Numbered from the stretch's first letter, positions 11,604 to 22,898 are shown. The stretch: DNA of 64,000 nucleotides from Calvatia gigantea (GCA_025093985.1 JACAAK010000005.1:2356001-2420000), one strand, 5' to 3'. Numbers and translations: made by a program. Notes: a model not told the origin generated them from the sequence alone.

Positions 11604-13063
11604 ATGACCTCCGCCGGACTCGACATAGCAAACGCGCGATCTCACTTCCCCTCTCTTAACTCGGAATATATATTCGCCGATAATGCTGGGGGCTCTCAAG
11701 CCGCAAAGGAAGTCATAGATAGGATTTCTGATTATCTTACCAACACCAACGTCCAGCTCGGCGCAGACTACTCTGTCTCTGTTGAGGCTACCAGACGCGT
11801 TATGGTCGAGGGCCCAACCGAAGTTGCTAAACTCTTCAATGCACGATCTCCCGATGAGATTGTCTTTGGTAGCAGCTCGACCATGAATCTCGAAAACCTT
11901 GCAAGAGGATTGGAGAATGATATCCAACCTGGCGACGAGTTCATCATTACGGGCGAGCATGAAGGTATGCCTCTTTGCAGGCTAATACCTGAACTAACCG
12001 CTGACGTTGGAACAGCGAACGCCAGCCCGTGGAAGAAACTCGCCAAGCGTCAGAATGCAGTTATTAAAGTCTGGAATGCGAGAGTATTAAACCCAGAGAA
12101 TCCATATTCTGTTAGCCTCCAAGTCGAAGATTTGATCCCCTTGATCTCAAACAGAACCCGTATCGTCGCATTCACAGCCTGCTCTAACATCCTCGGAAGC
12201 ATCGTCCCGGTTAAAAAAGTTGTCCAGGCTATCCGCTCCAAAGCACAAGCCACTGGCGCCAAGAAGGTGGAAATCTCCATCGACTGTGTTGCATACGCCC
12301 CACACCGTCAGATCGACGTACAAGACTGGGACGTCGACTTTTGCGTCTTCTCGTTCTACAAGGTTCTTCCCATCCCTTCTAACGCGATACCCAAACGAAT
12401 CTTGACACACGGTATCCTTGCCCCCACAGCTATACGGGCCACACATTTCTGCCCTCTATGTCCGCCTCTCGTCCCTCCAGAACTCGATTACTCCACTGGT
12501 TCACCATTTCCTCCAAGTCCACAACTCTTACAAACTTCAACCGGGTGGACCAGGCTATGAACTTGTCTATGCAACAACGGGAGTCGTCCAGTACCTTCTT
12601 GACCTCACGCCTGCGAAGAACCTTCAAGCCTCCTGGGATGCCGTAGCGCAGCATGAACAGACTCTAGTGACGCGACTACTTCAATACCTCACCGATCCCA
12701 AACAACGGGCGCGAGGTGTCCGGGTCGTCGGGGACGAATCGATTAGTCTTATGCGAGTTCCTACAATCAGTTTCATCGTCATCGGTGAACGAGCCATTAA
12801 AAGCAAAGATATCGTCAGGGTCTTTGACCAGAAGGGCGGAGTGGGTCTTCAACAGATTTCCATTTACCTATTCTTGTCACTAATGCGCGACCTTGATGCA
12901 GGTTGGCATCCGTTATGGACATTTTTACGCTTACACCCTCGTTGACGAGCTTACGCCTAAGCTGGACATAGATGACGGTGCCGTCCGCATCTCCCTGGTT
13001 CATTATAATACTATCCAGGAAGTCAATCGTATCATTGATATTCTCGACGAGATCTTGTCGTAA
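11604..13063 (+). CDS. Class V aminotransferase, cysteine desulfurase-like (PLP enzyme)
   Basis: PLP-dependent fold-type I enzyme of the cysteine desulfurase-like family (resembling the VC1184-type subfamily). The start MTSAGLDIANARSHFPSL is followed by the N-terminal motif YIFADNAGGSQ. A cofactor-binding region spans FGSSSTMNLENLARGL. The segment ISIDCVAYAPHRQIDVQ leads to FSFYKLYGPHI, which carries the presumed Schiff-base Lys. The C-terminal domain has GGVGIRYGHFYAYTL. Exons are 11604-11964, 12016-12362, 12430-12840 and 12902-13063. They sum to 1281 nt, exactly 427 codons including the stop. The substrate cannot be read from the sequence; it may be a desulfurase, isopenicillin-epimerase-like enzyme or other lyase. 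I see no mitochondrial presequence, which argues against the main Nfs1 role. Confidence 0.85.
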
Positions 13064-14945
13064 ATTATATCAACGAATGTTACACAATTTCTCTTCATGG
13101 ACTCAAGCGGGGGTTGGTGATTAGTGAACATGTGAACTCAGGGTCAGTGTAATAACCAAATTTCCTAGCCAGATATTATATCAACCACGAGAGAAGAAAG
13201 ATATCAAAAAACTCAAATAGTCAACCTTTGTACAAGAGCGACTGGTACCATACCGGCCACGAAACTCTGAGTTATGTGTGCGGCTTTTGAGCCCTAGTTT
13301 CCTGAACGTACGCTATCGCGCCACCATTAGCACCTGCTGTTAGATGCTAGCCAACGACATTTCTTGACCAGGAGTCCAGAACTGTTATTAGACCATGTCC
13401 TTAGTTCGTTTCTGCTTTCTTCCTCTCCTCACTTGTCTACCATCAAGGGGGACTTGCACGTCCGTGTCTGCTATGGTTAATACCTGCAAAAGGACACCAC
13501 AAGCTTCATCAACAAACAATAATACTGAGGTACTTCGTTAACGTACCGCTTGAAACATAAGATTTATGTTGCGAAGACAATGCCTCATCGAGTCAGTGGG
13601 TTCCTGAAAGGACCCTGGTTTATCGAGGCCAAGACACTGTGAGAAAGGGGTAGAAACACTCAAGTTGGATTGGTCGCCGCTAGCCCCCCCAGTCTAGACA
13701 TGTATTTCCTTGTGATTGCAATTCCTCATTAAAGAACGGTCGCCAAAATACTTCTGCTCTTCCCTGGATTTAGACACCAGTGCAGCGAGCCTTTTGAGGT
13801 GGCCCCAAGGCACTTCGGGGGAACGGGATCCACTAAGATTCACTTCGCTTTGAATCAGAACCCCCCAGTCCGCGACCTCAAACCCCCTAATTTCTACCAA
13901 CTCTTCACTGGCCGAGTTGAAGCAACTAAATTATGAAAATAGTCAGCGAGTTTCAACAGCGCCGTTGGGTCAAATAAGCTTGGATAGAAACAAAGATCTG
14001 TGCTCGCAAACCGTCTTTTTGTATTTTACCTGTCGTACGACAGTCCAAAAGAGGCTCCGGCTGACGGTATCTCTTATCGCGACTAACATCTATCATTTAA
14101 TTGAGCAGCCCACTCTTCTCCAGAGAAAAGCAACTCAGAATTCATCAAGCCCCAGGTTTGAATGTCGTAGGGCTGTAGGTAATCCCCATCCAGACCGTTC
14201 ACAAAAGTCGGAGGTCTTGAAATCCGCCTGGGCCAAACCCCCCTTGATAAGGTCTTTTCTTTGCCCGCACCTGATATCCGGCCAGGAAAAGGGACGAGAA
14301 AGGTGCCCCTTTTTTTTTCGTTCTCCCTACGGTTTTCGTATCGCCTTACTTCACATCCTCATGATTTCCCGTTGCATGCACAAGCTGCGGACACCTGCTC
14401 TCAATAAATGCCCTCAAGGGTTCTGAGTTAAGCCTCCCTATGCAGCTAATATTGGGCAATCAAACGCTTCTGGTCAATTTTTTTGTCCGGATGTACCCGT
14501 CCTCCGCAATAGTCCTATGATAGTGCGGCTCGCTTCTGCCAGCTTGGGCCCATCCGGAGATCTGGTAGGTCAATGTTACCTGTTCTTGCTGGTGCGAACC
14601 TTATATTAAACTTGGCATGTTTGACATATCAGACTATTATTATAACTCCATATTCCCCACATTATATTACTGGGGTATCGCGCTCAATCCTGAACCGAGT
14701 GAGGTGCTGGTACTACTATCTTGGTTTAAGATTGTCCGGGTGGTTAGTTGTCGGTCCACCGGGATTTTCAGTAAACTCTGGTGCAAATGTCATAAGTGTT
14801 CGTGCCTACAAACGTACAAGCTATTCGTATCAAATTTGATTATCTTAAGTCCATAGGTCCGGTCAAAGTCAGCTCCGGTAAAGTCCAGTGGCAGTCGTTT
14901 GCATCATCAGTCAATAGAAGAATTCATCAATCCGTTGCCCGTCCC
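13064..14945. other. Gene-poor interval
   Basis: About 1.9 kb without a gene I can support. The longest open frames (about 169 codons at 13917-14426 plus; 68 codons at 13694-13900 minus) show no recognisable domain and no matching exons around them. I see no clear repeat. Confidence 0.4.
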
Positions 14946-15476
14946 TCAGAAGGGAAAGCCGCTCTTAATCGTGAACTGGGGGGAAAAGTTGCCAGAATCG
15001 CCAAATACTGGTATCTTTTCAGCCCGGAAAGATGATAAGCATGAGAAGGGGCCACTCACAAACCAAAGAATAGTTATCATCTTCAAGCACCAGGGGTACC
15101 TTGACTTTGATTCTCCCTCGGAGGATATCGAAGTTTGCGGCCAAAATCACTAGCAGGATAAAGGTTATGGTGAGCGATCCTGCCGGTGTAACTAGTGCTA
15201 CCTACGAGGCGTTGTGAGATCCCCCCTCCTTAACATGATCCTCCCGATCTTGTTTGTGATCTGTGCGGGCGGATTGGACACGTCCCAAACCACAGTATGT
15301 TCCTCGCCGCTCTTCCAAACAGTACCTTGATGGGGGTAAAGAATGGGTGGAACGAAGACGTCACGTCGGTCGACTTCAGGGATGGGTGACGCCTGAACTG
15401 GGAAGAGACCAAGAATGGTGAAGACGATGAGAAAGATGATGTAAAGGTTTAAGCTTGTGCTGGTCGTGGATTTCAT
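14946..15476 (-). CDS. Small secreted Kre9/Knh1-type protein (Ser-Thr-rich GPI family, N-terminal domain only)
   Basis: Wall-associated secreted protein family. The N-terminal signal peptide is obvious (NLYIIFLIVFTILGLFPVQA). The mature part has the family's conserved pattern: ILYPHQGTVWKSGEEHTVVW, then NKIGRIMLRRGD, DDNYSLVLFGDSGNFSPQF. Exons on the minus strand are 15476-15206, 15149-15060 and 15007-14946. They sum to 423 nt (140 aa plus stop), and introns of 56 and 52 nt restore the frame exactly. Unlike the relative at 38235-39135 it stops right after the domain (KSGFPF) with no Ser/Thr-rich stalk and no GPI signal, so I infer it is soluble and secreted. Family assignment is by pattern. 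The biochemical role of such proteins is not settled. Confidence 0.78.
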
Positions 15477-16871
15477 GATTAGCTTTTTGGGCTCTCTCCT
15501 CAGCTTGAACACACGTTGCTATGTCCTTGCTCGCACGATGAACTAAGGGAACAAGAACAGGGGCAGGGTAAGAGGACGGAAGTCAGGAACGTGAGTATGA
15601 GTTCATTGGTATTTATATCCTGTGAAGTGGCTGCTAGTTGTGCACAGGGTAGCGAATAGCGGAACCAGGATTGCCGGATTGCCACAAGTGTACCACCGCA
15701 CCGGAGGAGCCAGGCCGCCTCGAGAAGTCATCAGTATCTTGTGGCCGTCCCCTGTGTGACAAACTCGAACCATGGCTCTATGTGGCCGAAATGACACTCT
15801 GCACTGGACTACTCTTCTATCATGCAGGATCAAAGAATGACCTGTTGTGATGTCAGCAAGTTTGGGCGGCAAAGGTCACAGGACATCACCTGCTTCCCAA
15901 CAAAATATACTATGAGGGTGTTTACGCTATTAGCTAGTCCCCTTTCAGTCGGAGAATTTCGATGGGGAATGGTGGGATGACGGGGACTTAGGGCGAAAAC
16001 AACCGGCGTGTGGAATATGTCAAGTCCGAACTTGTTGGGAAGCACCGGAGCGGAGGTGCCCTAATTCGAACAGCTGGGTGATGTGCTTCCGAGAACCTCA
16101 TAGTGACAGGTGGAATATTCGAATGTAGTACGGGACCTCGTTAATTGTGCACGACGGCGGGCAAGGACCGTGCGGTGAATGCCCGGCTCGGCATTCAAAT
16201 CTCGAGAACCCATCTCCGCTCTGCAAGAGCGGGCATTCCGTTAAATTGGGCCGGAGTCCAGATTGTCGAAGGAGTGTCGACGAACGTCGCTCACAATTGA
16301 CGTACATCATGAAGAAGTAGAATAGGCTTTTGCCGAAATTTAGGATTAATGTTTTTGACTTGGGCCGCCAATGTCGGGATTGTATACTCAGTACTCAGTC
16401 CAATCCCCGAGACTTATTGTTGGGATCTCCATGGTTTTTTATACCATACTTACCATACTGAATTTCGAAAAGCCAATGCTACAACATCCTGGAGTTTCGT
16501 CAAGTTTCCTAGGGGGACACAGGATTGGGCCTATGGTTAGTACACCAAGGCCTCAGCAAACTCCGCCAGTGTATTCTTCTCAATCTCAGCGGTTCTTGCT
16601 CGCTTCTCAGAGGACTCTCCCTCCTCCCAGAAGTTCTTTTGGTCAAGCTTCTGCCTTGTTCCCTTGCTTTTCTCCTCCGGAATCTCATGACTCTGGGAGA
16701 TTTGTGGCGCCGTCCACAAGTCGAAGAACAGTACGGGAGAGTCTAGTAGCAGTTGTATTTGAAATTTGAGGGGAGGGGACGCCGATCTTGTCCGAAAGAA
16801 GATGGTACTAAGGCGAGGCGAGGGGCTCCAGGTGATACAGCCGGGTCACTCCAACTATTTATGCTCTGATA
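15477..16871. other. Gene-poor interval
   Basis: About 1.4 kb upstream of the small secreted protein. No convincing exons. A 60-codon charged open frame (16719-16537, minus; rich in Lys and Glu) is unassigned. The first few hundred bases presumably carry the promoter of the minus-strand gene. Confidence 0.35.
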
Positions 16872-17680
16872 CAGTCATTAACCGGTCAGTGAAACAGTAA
16901 ATTAGTGATCCTTTTTGGAATAGTTTATTGAGGAGATTCATCCAAAAATAACTGGATATCCTATTAGAGTGACATGTAAACTATGTGTTGCCATAAATTT
17001 GTTAGTGAAATACTAAGAGGAGGAGGTAAAATCGACTAATCAGTTGCAGAATTTCTTATCACACAACAAACCACTCAATGAAACGCATCACGTCACGCAT
17101 CTCAAAGAGCCCATCACAGCCAACTGATGTTGGTCATCCTTGACATCCTGCTCTTCGCCGTCCACTTCCAGTACGTTTTCGGCCATTTTTGGCTGGTTAA
17201 TTGGCCGCTCGAGTACTCCTTACTTAGGCTTTGGTCACTGTGGCCTGCATTTCTTGGTAAACAAAATATTAGAGGTGTTCCAAATTTGGAACACTGTGAC
17301 GTGACAGAACATATCAATCACTCTCGAGGAGCACGAAGTTTCGACACTCTCTTCATGGTTTGGGTGCATTTCTGTGTACAAACACATGGGGAACTAAATA
17401 AAACAATGTTTTAAGGCGATTATGTGCAAGATTTTCCCAGGATAAAAGCATCCAATACCACTTGACAACACCTTATCTAAGAGTCTCTTGCAAGATCTCA
17501 AACATCGCAGAGGAAACAATGTAAACAATGCGCTTATAAGGAGCTGAACATAAACAAAAGACACCTGAGATTGTATCTACAAAAAGTCCAAGAAGGAGAG
17601 ACGGAAGCACGGCCCAGGAAAACCCATAGAAGTCGGGCGTTTCACTGAGTGGCCACACTTCACTGACCGGTTAATGACTG
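16872..17680. mobile_element. Candidate non-autonomous Tc1/mariner/pogo-type DNA element (MITE-like)
   Basis: The ends are a perfect 22-bp inverted repeat: 16872-16893 starts CAGTCATTAACCGGTCAGTG and 17659-17680 is its reverse complement. Both ends are flanked by TA, giving TA-CAGT...ACTG-TA, the arrangement expected for Tc1/mariner-superfamily insertions. The element is 809 bp. Inside I find no transposase motif, so it would have to be mobilised by an enzyme made elsewhere. A perfect 20-bp palindrome (17275-17294) sits almost exactly at the midpoint. Superfamily assignment rests on termini and TA only. Confidence 0.6.
17275..17294. repeat. Perfect 20-bp palindrome
   Basis: GTGTTCCAAATTTGGAACAC reads the same on both strands. 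It lies within 9 bases of the midpoint of the inverted-repeat element 16872-17680. It may be chance, a dimeric protein site, or part of the element's structure. Confidence 0.7.
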
Positions 17681-18698
17681 TATGCGGGCATCTGCCCGGT
17701 GAAATGAAATATGGGGATAAGCTGGGAGGGTTAAGGAAATAGTGCGTTGGAAAAACAGGAAATGGTGTGTTGGAAAAAGTGGCGTGTTGTCGGGCGGGGT
17801 AGGTTTGGAGAGGGACGCCAATGATTGATGCAGATGAGCGCTTTGAGCGGAACTGAGGTCCGTCACATGGTACACCAGCGTCCTTGCACTTTGCTCGTGC
17901 CTTGCTGGGTGGCAGGTGCACCACAGCTCCGCCAAACGTTCGTGGCGTGGGAACCACTGGACAACATCCCAATCTTCTACCTTTTCATTACGTTTTCATT
18001 CATGCCCTTAGCACAAAGCCACTGTCGAACCTGTGATAACCTGTTGTTCTGCTTTCCGGATCACACTTCCACTCGCTTCAGATAGCTTCGGACTCCATTG
18101 GAACTGCTTCTGGGATGGACAGACTGGGGAGATATCATCATATGTTACAGTTTCTAAGTGTTGGGTGCTCCGAGTATAACCAGTCTGCTTCACTGTGAAA
18201 GTCTCAGCGCCGAATCCACGAAAGAACCGGCCTATGGGTGTGACAGTGTCGTCTCCAAAATGATGGCTAAGTGGTGAACCTGGCTATGCTCTATACTACT
18301 GATTCGAATCTGCCGCTCATCCTCGAGAAATGCTCACCCCCGACTATTGCGGTTTCCGATTCGGCTATCGGCTGGATCATAATTGTAGCTATTCTTGAAC
18401 CCAACGAACAAGGCCAGAATGTCCTCGTCCACCCTTACCAACCTGGTCGACTTTATGACGAAGAAAGCAGGCTAACCAGGGAGCCCAGCACGAGTAATTG
18501 CATTCTGTGAGCCCCGTTGACGATCCCCCAAGTTATGTTTCCTACTCAAAAGCGAGGCCCAGACTTACTCCGGTTGCGCCTCATACGCTTATGGGGAAAC
18601 TCTAGGCCTGTCGACCCCATATAAATACCTGTCAAAGGCCAAACAAATCACATAGAAATAGCAAGACAAAACCCCGTGGTGACCCCGTTTCATTGCGA
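17681..18698. other. Intergenic region upstream of the FAD monooxygenase
   Basis: No supported gene. It contains two tandem, slightly diverged 23-bp repeats (17734-17756 and 17757-17779; consensus aggaaatRgtgYgttggaaa). The promoter of the monooxygenase must lie toward the right end. Confidence 0.4.
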
Positions 18699-20571
18699 AT
18701 GCCTCCCGCGAAGTTTCACGTTGCGGTTGTGTGAGTTTGTGCTCTTTAACCATTTGGTCTTTCCGGCTCACGCTATACGTATCTAGTGGCGGTGGTATAG
18801 GTGGGCTAGCTGCTGCAAGTATGTGATACATATCAGGGCCACATAACGATGCTGATCGCGTTTTAGTTTGTCTAGCAAGACACCCCGACATCAGCGTTGA
18901 GGTATTTGAAGCAGCCAAGGAATTCTCCGAGGTCGGCGCAGGCATTGGAGTTTGGCCCCGTATCTGGAAAACCCTCGCTTTACTCGGCCTTGACGAGGAC
19001 CTCGCTCGACTCCACGCTGTTAGGCCTACCTACGACTTATGTAAAATACCACCGAATCTCACTACCGGACCATGAACACAACTAATAGACTATTTCTAGC
19101 CGACGTCTTTATCTTCCGCAAGGCCGACCAACCAGAAGGCCACGATTTTTACAAATTAACGACTCAAGGTGGGGCTGAACTCTGTCGCTAAAGAGAACTA
19201 ATTGCTAATCACCCGGCATAATAGGTTCCTTCCTGCGTTATCACCGTCCTGATGTCCTTAAAGTCCTCGTTGACCACCTTCCCGATCGCTTCCCGGCCTA
19301 CTTCAACAGGCGCCTTACGAGTTATACTCGGCTATCAAACGGAAAAATAGAATTACACTTTGCGGACGGCCTAGTGAAGACTTGTGATATTCTCATCGGC
19401 TGTGATGGAATTAAATCGGTTGTGAGGAGGCAGATGGTTGCAGAGCAAGCCAGGGAGGCCGTTGCGGCTGGGCGTCCGGATGAAGCGGACGAGATTCTTC
19501 GCACTGCGGAGCCAAGATGGTCCGGTATCGTCGCGTATCGGGCACTGGTGCCTACCGAGCGCCTCGTTGCCTACCGCGATGCACATCCTGATCAGAACAT
19601 CAGAGTACCCGAGCATAATTCAATACCCGTAATGGTGTGTGACTTCACCTTGCAATGCACAGACAGCACCGAATTAATCTCGAGCTAATCACTATCAGTA
19701 CATGGGACAACACATCGTAAGCACTTAACCTTTTGATTACAATGTTGCCCTTAGCTCACTTAGGTTACAAAAGAACGTTGTCGTCTACCCCATCAGCTCT
19801 GGGAATCTCATCAATGTTGGTGCATTCCACGCGAAGGAAGAGCTTGCTGGAACGCCTTTCCCTGGCCCATGGGTGACACCCGTGGATAATAAGGAACTAC
19901 TTGATGCTCATTCTGGGTGGGAACCCGAAGTCCAGGCCATTCTGAAGGTGCAGCTTGCAGGCCGGGACCATCACATACGTAACAGGAGCGCTCATTGTTG
20001 ATATAGTGCATTGACCGTCCCTCACGCTGGGCTGTTCACACCACAGCAAAGTTGAAGTCATGGTACCACGGTAACGTTCTACTCCTTGGTGATTCGGTAG
20101 GTTCTTCCATTGGAAGCCCAGTATTGAATTTTTATTGAAAATCGTAGGCCCATGCGATGTCACCGCAACAAGCTTCCGGTGCTGGGCAGGCAATTGAAGA
20201 CGCTTTCATTTTAGCTGCCCTCCTGGGGCACAAGTCGACTAATTTATCCAACCTGCAAACCGCACTTCAGATATACGATGCAGTTCGGCGGCCAGTGGCG
20301 GAGGAAGTCGCCGAACGGTCTTTGGTCAATGGACGCCTGTTTGGGCTCCAACTGGCTGGTCTCAACGCAGACACTGACACCGGGCGCCTGCCCGAGATTG
20401 GTGAGGCTATCAGGGAGAACTGGGGCTGGAGTACGCGCTTCTCTAAGCCACTTCCGTGAATGAGCTGATAAACTATTTTCACTAGCTTGGACCACAACCC
20501 TTGACAGCTCAGTCGAAAGGGCGGTGGATATGCTCGAGACGGCTTGTGCTGGAACGAGGGCATATCTCTGA
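18699..20571 (+). CDS. FAD-dependent monooxygenase, salicylate hydroxylase type
   Basis: Group A flavoprotein hydroxylase that would use NAD(P)H and O2 to hydroxylate an aromatic acid; the substrate is unknown. After splicing the dinucleotide-binding fingerprint VVGGGIGGLAAA lies at residues 10-21. ILIGCDGIKSVVR is the conserved DG motif, and LLLGDSAHAMSPQQASGAGQ is the GD motif contacting the flavin ribityl chain. The C-terminus GWTWTTTLD fits this family. The ten exons are 18699-18730, 18787-18818, 18867-19040, 19100-19168, 19225-19634, 19699-19716, 19774-19947, 20007-20096, 20148-20430 and 20486-20571. They sum to 1368 nt (455 aa plus stop), with frame kept at every junction. No neighbouring pathway genes suggest a cluster. 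No signal peptide, so presumably cytosolic. Confidence 0.86.
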
Positions 20572-20862
20572 ATGGATATTCGTGTGGTTTTTTATGCGAG
20601 TACTTTGCCAACTTGCTTTCTATGAAATAATGAATGCGGGCGACAGGAACTGGGATCACCTCCCATGGAAGTGTACTTAGCAGGATTCTACCTTCCGCCA
20701 TTCACTTAATGTGTTTTAATATACCTTAGCGACTGTGTATCTCTGGTGCTTTCATCTATGACATTTATCTTTCTTTATCTAGAAGCCTGACCTCTTGTGG
20801 CCAACCTCAGGGATCATCGATCATCCTTAAAGGGTACGTTGATCAACGGAAAGAAACTATTG
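20572..20862. other. Short intergenic stretch after the monooxygenase
   Basis: Presumed 3' UTR and spacer. It contains one copy of the 13-nt sequence TCATCGATCATCC (20814-20826), repeated at 21372-21384 on the other side of the inverted-repeat element. Confidence 0.4.
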
Positions 20863-21376
20863 GATGACTTTCCGTAGGATTTAGAATTCTAGATCCAATT
20901 TCTAAACCTTAATGGCACTTAGTGCCGAAAAATCAGCCGAGCTACTGCATGAAATCCAAACCGCTGAGGCCATGACAAATTTCACGCCACAAATTGATGA
21001 GCCTCTCATATCCTTCAAAAGTGGTTGCAGCTAGTGAAGAGATACAATAATTTGACTTGATAACTATTATGTCCATATTGTTTGGAGGCCTGCAGCGGTC
21101 GCATATTGTATTTTGGAGACAGGAAAGTGCATACACAACCAAAAGATAAAGGACCCAAATGGAGAATTGATGGCGGAGCCTCAAAAAAGGGTTTATAACG
21201 AGCGTCTGCAACTAGGAGGGGGGGTAGGAGGCCTCCTCTAGATTAAGGTTTAGAAAAGGCCCTCTTTTGAGATCCGATACGATACCATCACCCGGCTTTC
21301 CTGGCAAGTCACGTTCTTGCCACTTGGAGTGATTTAGAAATATAATCTAGAATTCTAAATGCTGCGGGAAGTCATC
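20863..21376. mobile_element. Inverted-repeat element, possible MITE remnant
   Basis: Bases 20863-20908 and 21331-21376 form an inverted repeat of 46 nt with about 39 matches; the core TTTAGAATTCTAGAT matches exactly. A third partial copy (ATTAAGGTTTAGAAA) lies at 21242-21256. A 13-nt direct repeat lies at 20814-20826 and 21372-21384, around or overlapping the ends. No coding capacity is visible inside. The diverged arms suggest an old insertion. Its class cannot be assigned. Confidence 0.45.
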
Positions 21377-21921
21377 GATCATCCATTGGTGAGTTCAGAT
21401 TGTTCCACACTTAGCTTGAGCGCTTGAGCTTGAGTTGTGAGGGCCGCCAGCGGCCTCAAGCACCAACTTAGCTCATAGTACGCTGCTAGTATATATGCAG
21501 CCAGAGTCAGGGACACCGGAGCGTCTCCAAGAAATAAACGTGAAACTCAGGTAAGTCGTTGACCTCGTGATGATATATTGCGAAAGGGAGTGTATTTTTG
21601 AAACACTGTTGAGTGAGAGTCTGAGGGTCCTGCATAGTGAGGTGAAACAAACATGAGGCTCGCACGGAACGGGATGAACGACAGCGACTGCGGGACCATG
21701 AAGACGATGCAGTCATGCTAATGAACGGAATTGTTATTCTCGCCACGACTCCATGACATTCATCAAACTTCCGTTCTTTGGGATTATGAGCCAGCATTCT
21801 TGCGGCGGTTTTACACTGAGGGATGAGCGATCACTCCATGTGTCAGACACGCTTCCCCGGTCCACATCCAAGAACTGGGCAGGATGTTACTACAGGTCTC
21901 GAGCATGGGCGAAGGGGTGAC
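21377..21921. other. Intergenic region downstream of RPB7
   Basis: Presumed 3' UTR of RPB7 and spacer. It contains a short GAGCTTGAG-like reiteration near 21413-21435. No gene seen. Confidence 0.35.
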
Positions 21922-22696
21922 CTAGTCTATGACACCCAGATGGTCTTCTTTGATTGTTCCGATAGCAAACTGAGTACCAAAGTAATCAAGTAGGGTTTGC
22001 GGGGGAAAGGATGAAAACTCACAATCTCTGTCGCATCAACACGCGTACCTACAATCTTTAGGCGTACTCGGGTGTTCTTCTCGATAATCTACATATATGA
22101 AGTGATTATCCCGTTTACCGTCATGCGTCACTTACTTGATCTTCAGAAGCGAAAGAAGGAGGATTTGAGTTCGGGTCAAAGCGCATGTCTGGGTGTATCA
22201 ACTGTAGGCCAAGGGTCAATTCCAAGGCTGAAGGTTTCGAAATTGACGAACTTGGTGTGACACAAAGACGGTCAAAGGCCCAACATCGGCGAAAAATCCC
22301 ATCTGAATGTGTAGAGGTTAGTATATATCTCGGGCGCGTGTCACGGGGAGCACACCTTGTTCACGTTGTTCACCACTCCATCCACAACTTCGCCCTTGAA
22401 TGGTTTGAACACGATTGCTCGATATCGCGTTATGAATTCTGCTTGTCCACTGCCACTAAGAACCATCCCTTTGCCGATATCTAATATTGATACAACAGCA
22501 ATAATGTAGCCAAATTGACCGGAACAGGTGCCTTCAACATCTGAGTAGAGTTTGGATTCGAGGAAGTTGAGCATGCGAGGGCCGAAATAAGATGGATGGA
22601 GCAAGATTGTGTGTGTGAGCTCTTTCTGGAAACATATGTATCAAGTAAGAGTACATGAGTACATTTGCCATTGAAAATACTTACAATAAAGAACAT
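21922..22696 (-). CDS. rpb7: RNA polymerase II subunit RPB7
   Basis: Subunit of the Rpb4/7 stalk that binds nascent RNA. The first exon codes only MFFI (22696-22685); after the intron comes KELTHTILLHPSYFGPRML. The amino-terminal ribonucleoprotein-like domain has YSDVEGTCSGQFGYIIAV and DIGKGMVLSGSGQAEF. FKPFKGEVVDGVVNNVNK leads into the S1/OB domain (MGFFADVGPLTVFVS). The C-terminus has RVRLKIVGTRVDATEI, IGTIKEDHLGVID and TAG (21924-21922). At least four further short introns are needed. Several split codons exactly, for example Q|LIHPDM. The size fits the usual ~170 aa. The start faces tRNA-Ile about 100 bp away. Confidence 0.93.
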
Positions 22697-22799
22697 TTTG
22701 TCGAGTGTGATTGTGGACAAGACAGAAGTTTGCCGTTCGGGTTTTCATGACACTGATGTGACAGAAGTCACAATCTTTGCGTTGTGGGTTGCAGATTGT

Positions 22800-22873
22800 G
22801 GCCGACTAGCTCAGCTGGTTAGAGCGTCGTGCTAATAACGCGAAGGTCTTGGGTTCGATCCCCACGTTGGCCA
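22800..22873 (+). tRNA. trnI(aau): tRNA-Ile (anticodon AAU)
   Basis: The 73-nt cloverleaf plus discriminator A folds well. The acceptor stem GGCCGAC/GTTGGCC has one G-T pair. The D stem is GCTC/GAGC, with A box TAGCTCAGCTGG. The anticodon stem TCGTG/CGCGA has loop CTAATAA, giving anticodon AAT. The T loop TTCGATC sits in the B box GGGTTCGATCC; the outermost T-stem pair is a T-C mismatch. There is no intron. A in position 34 is presumably edited to inosine, as is usual for eukaryotic tRNA-Ile(AAU). It sits between RPB7 and the BRPF-like gene, on the opposite strand to both. Confidence 0.93.
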
Positions 22874-22891
22874 GGACTGCACATGAGTTTC

Positions 22892-22898
22892 TTTTTTT
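22892..22898 (+). terminator. RNA polymerase III T-run terminator of tRNA-Ile
   Basis: Seven consecutive T residues 19 nt after the tRNA 3' end, with a further T5 a few bases on. This is the standard form of a Pol III stop signal. Confidence 0.75.

Noticed and set aside
13917..14426. 169-codon plus-strand open frame
   Set aside because: No domain, no signal, no splice-consistent neighbours. Composition is like the surrounding non-coding DNA.
17127..17414. Open frame inside the inverted-repeat element as a transposase remnant
   Set aside because: Its residues show no DDE/D, helix-turn-helix or CENPB-like text that I can recognise.
18699..20571. A secondary-metabolite cluster around the FAD monooxygenase
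   Set aside because: Neighbours are RPB7, a tRNA and repeats. No backbone synthase, transporter or regulator is near.
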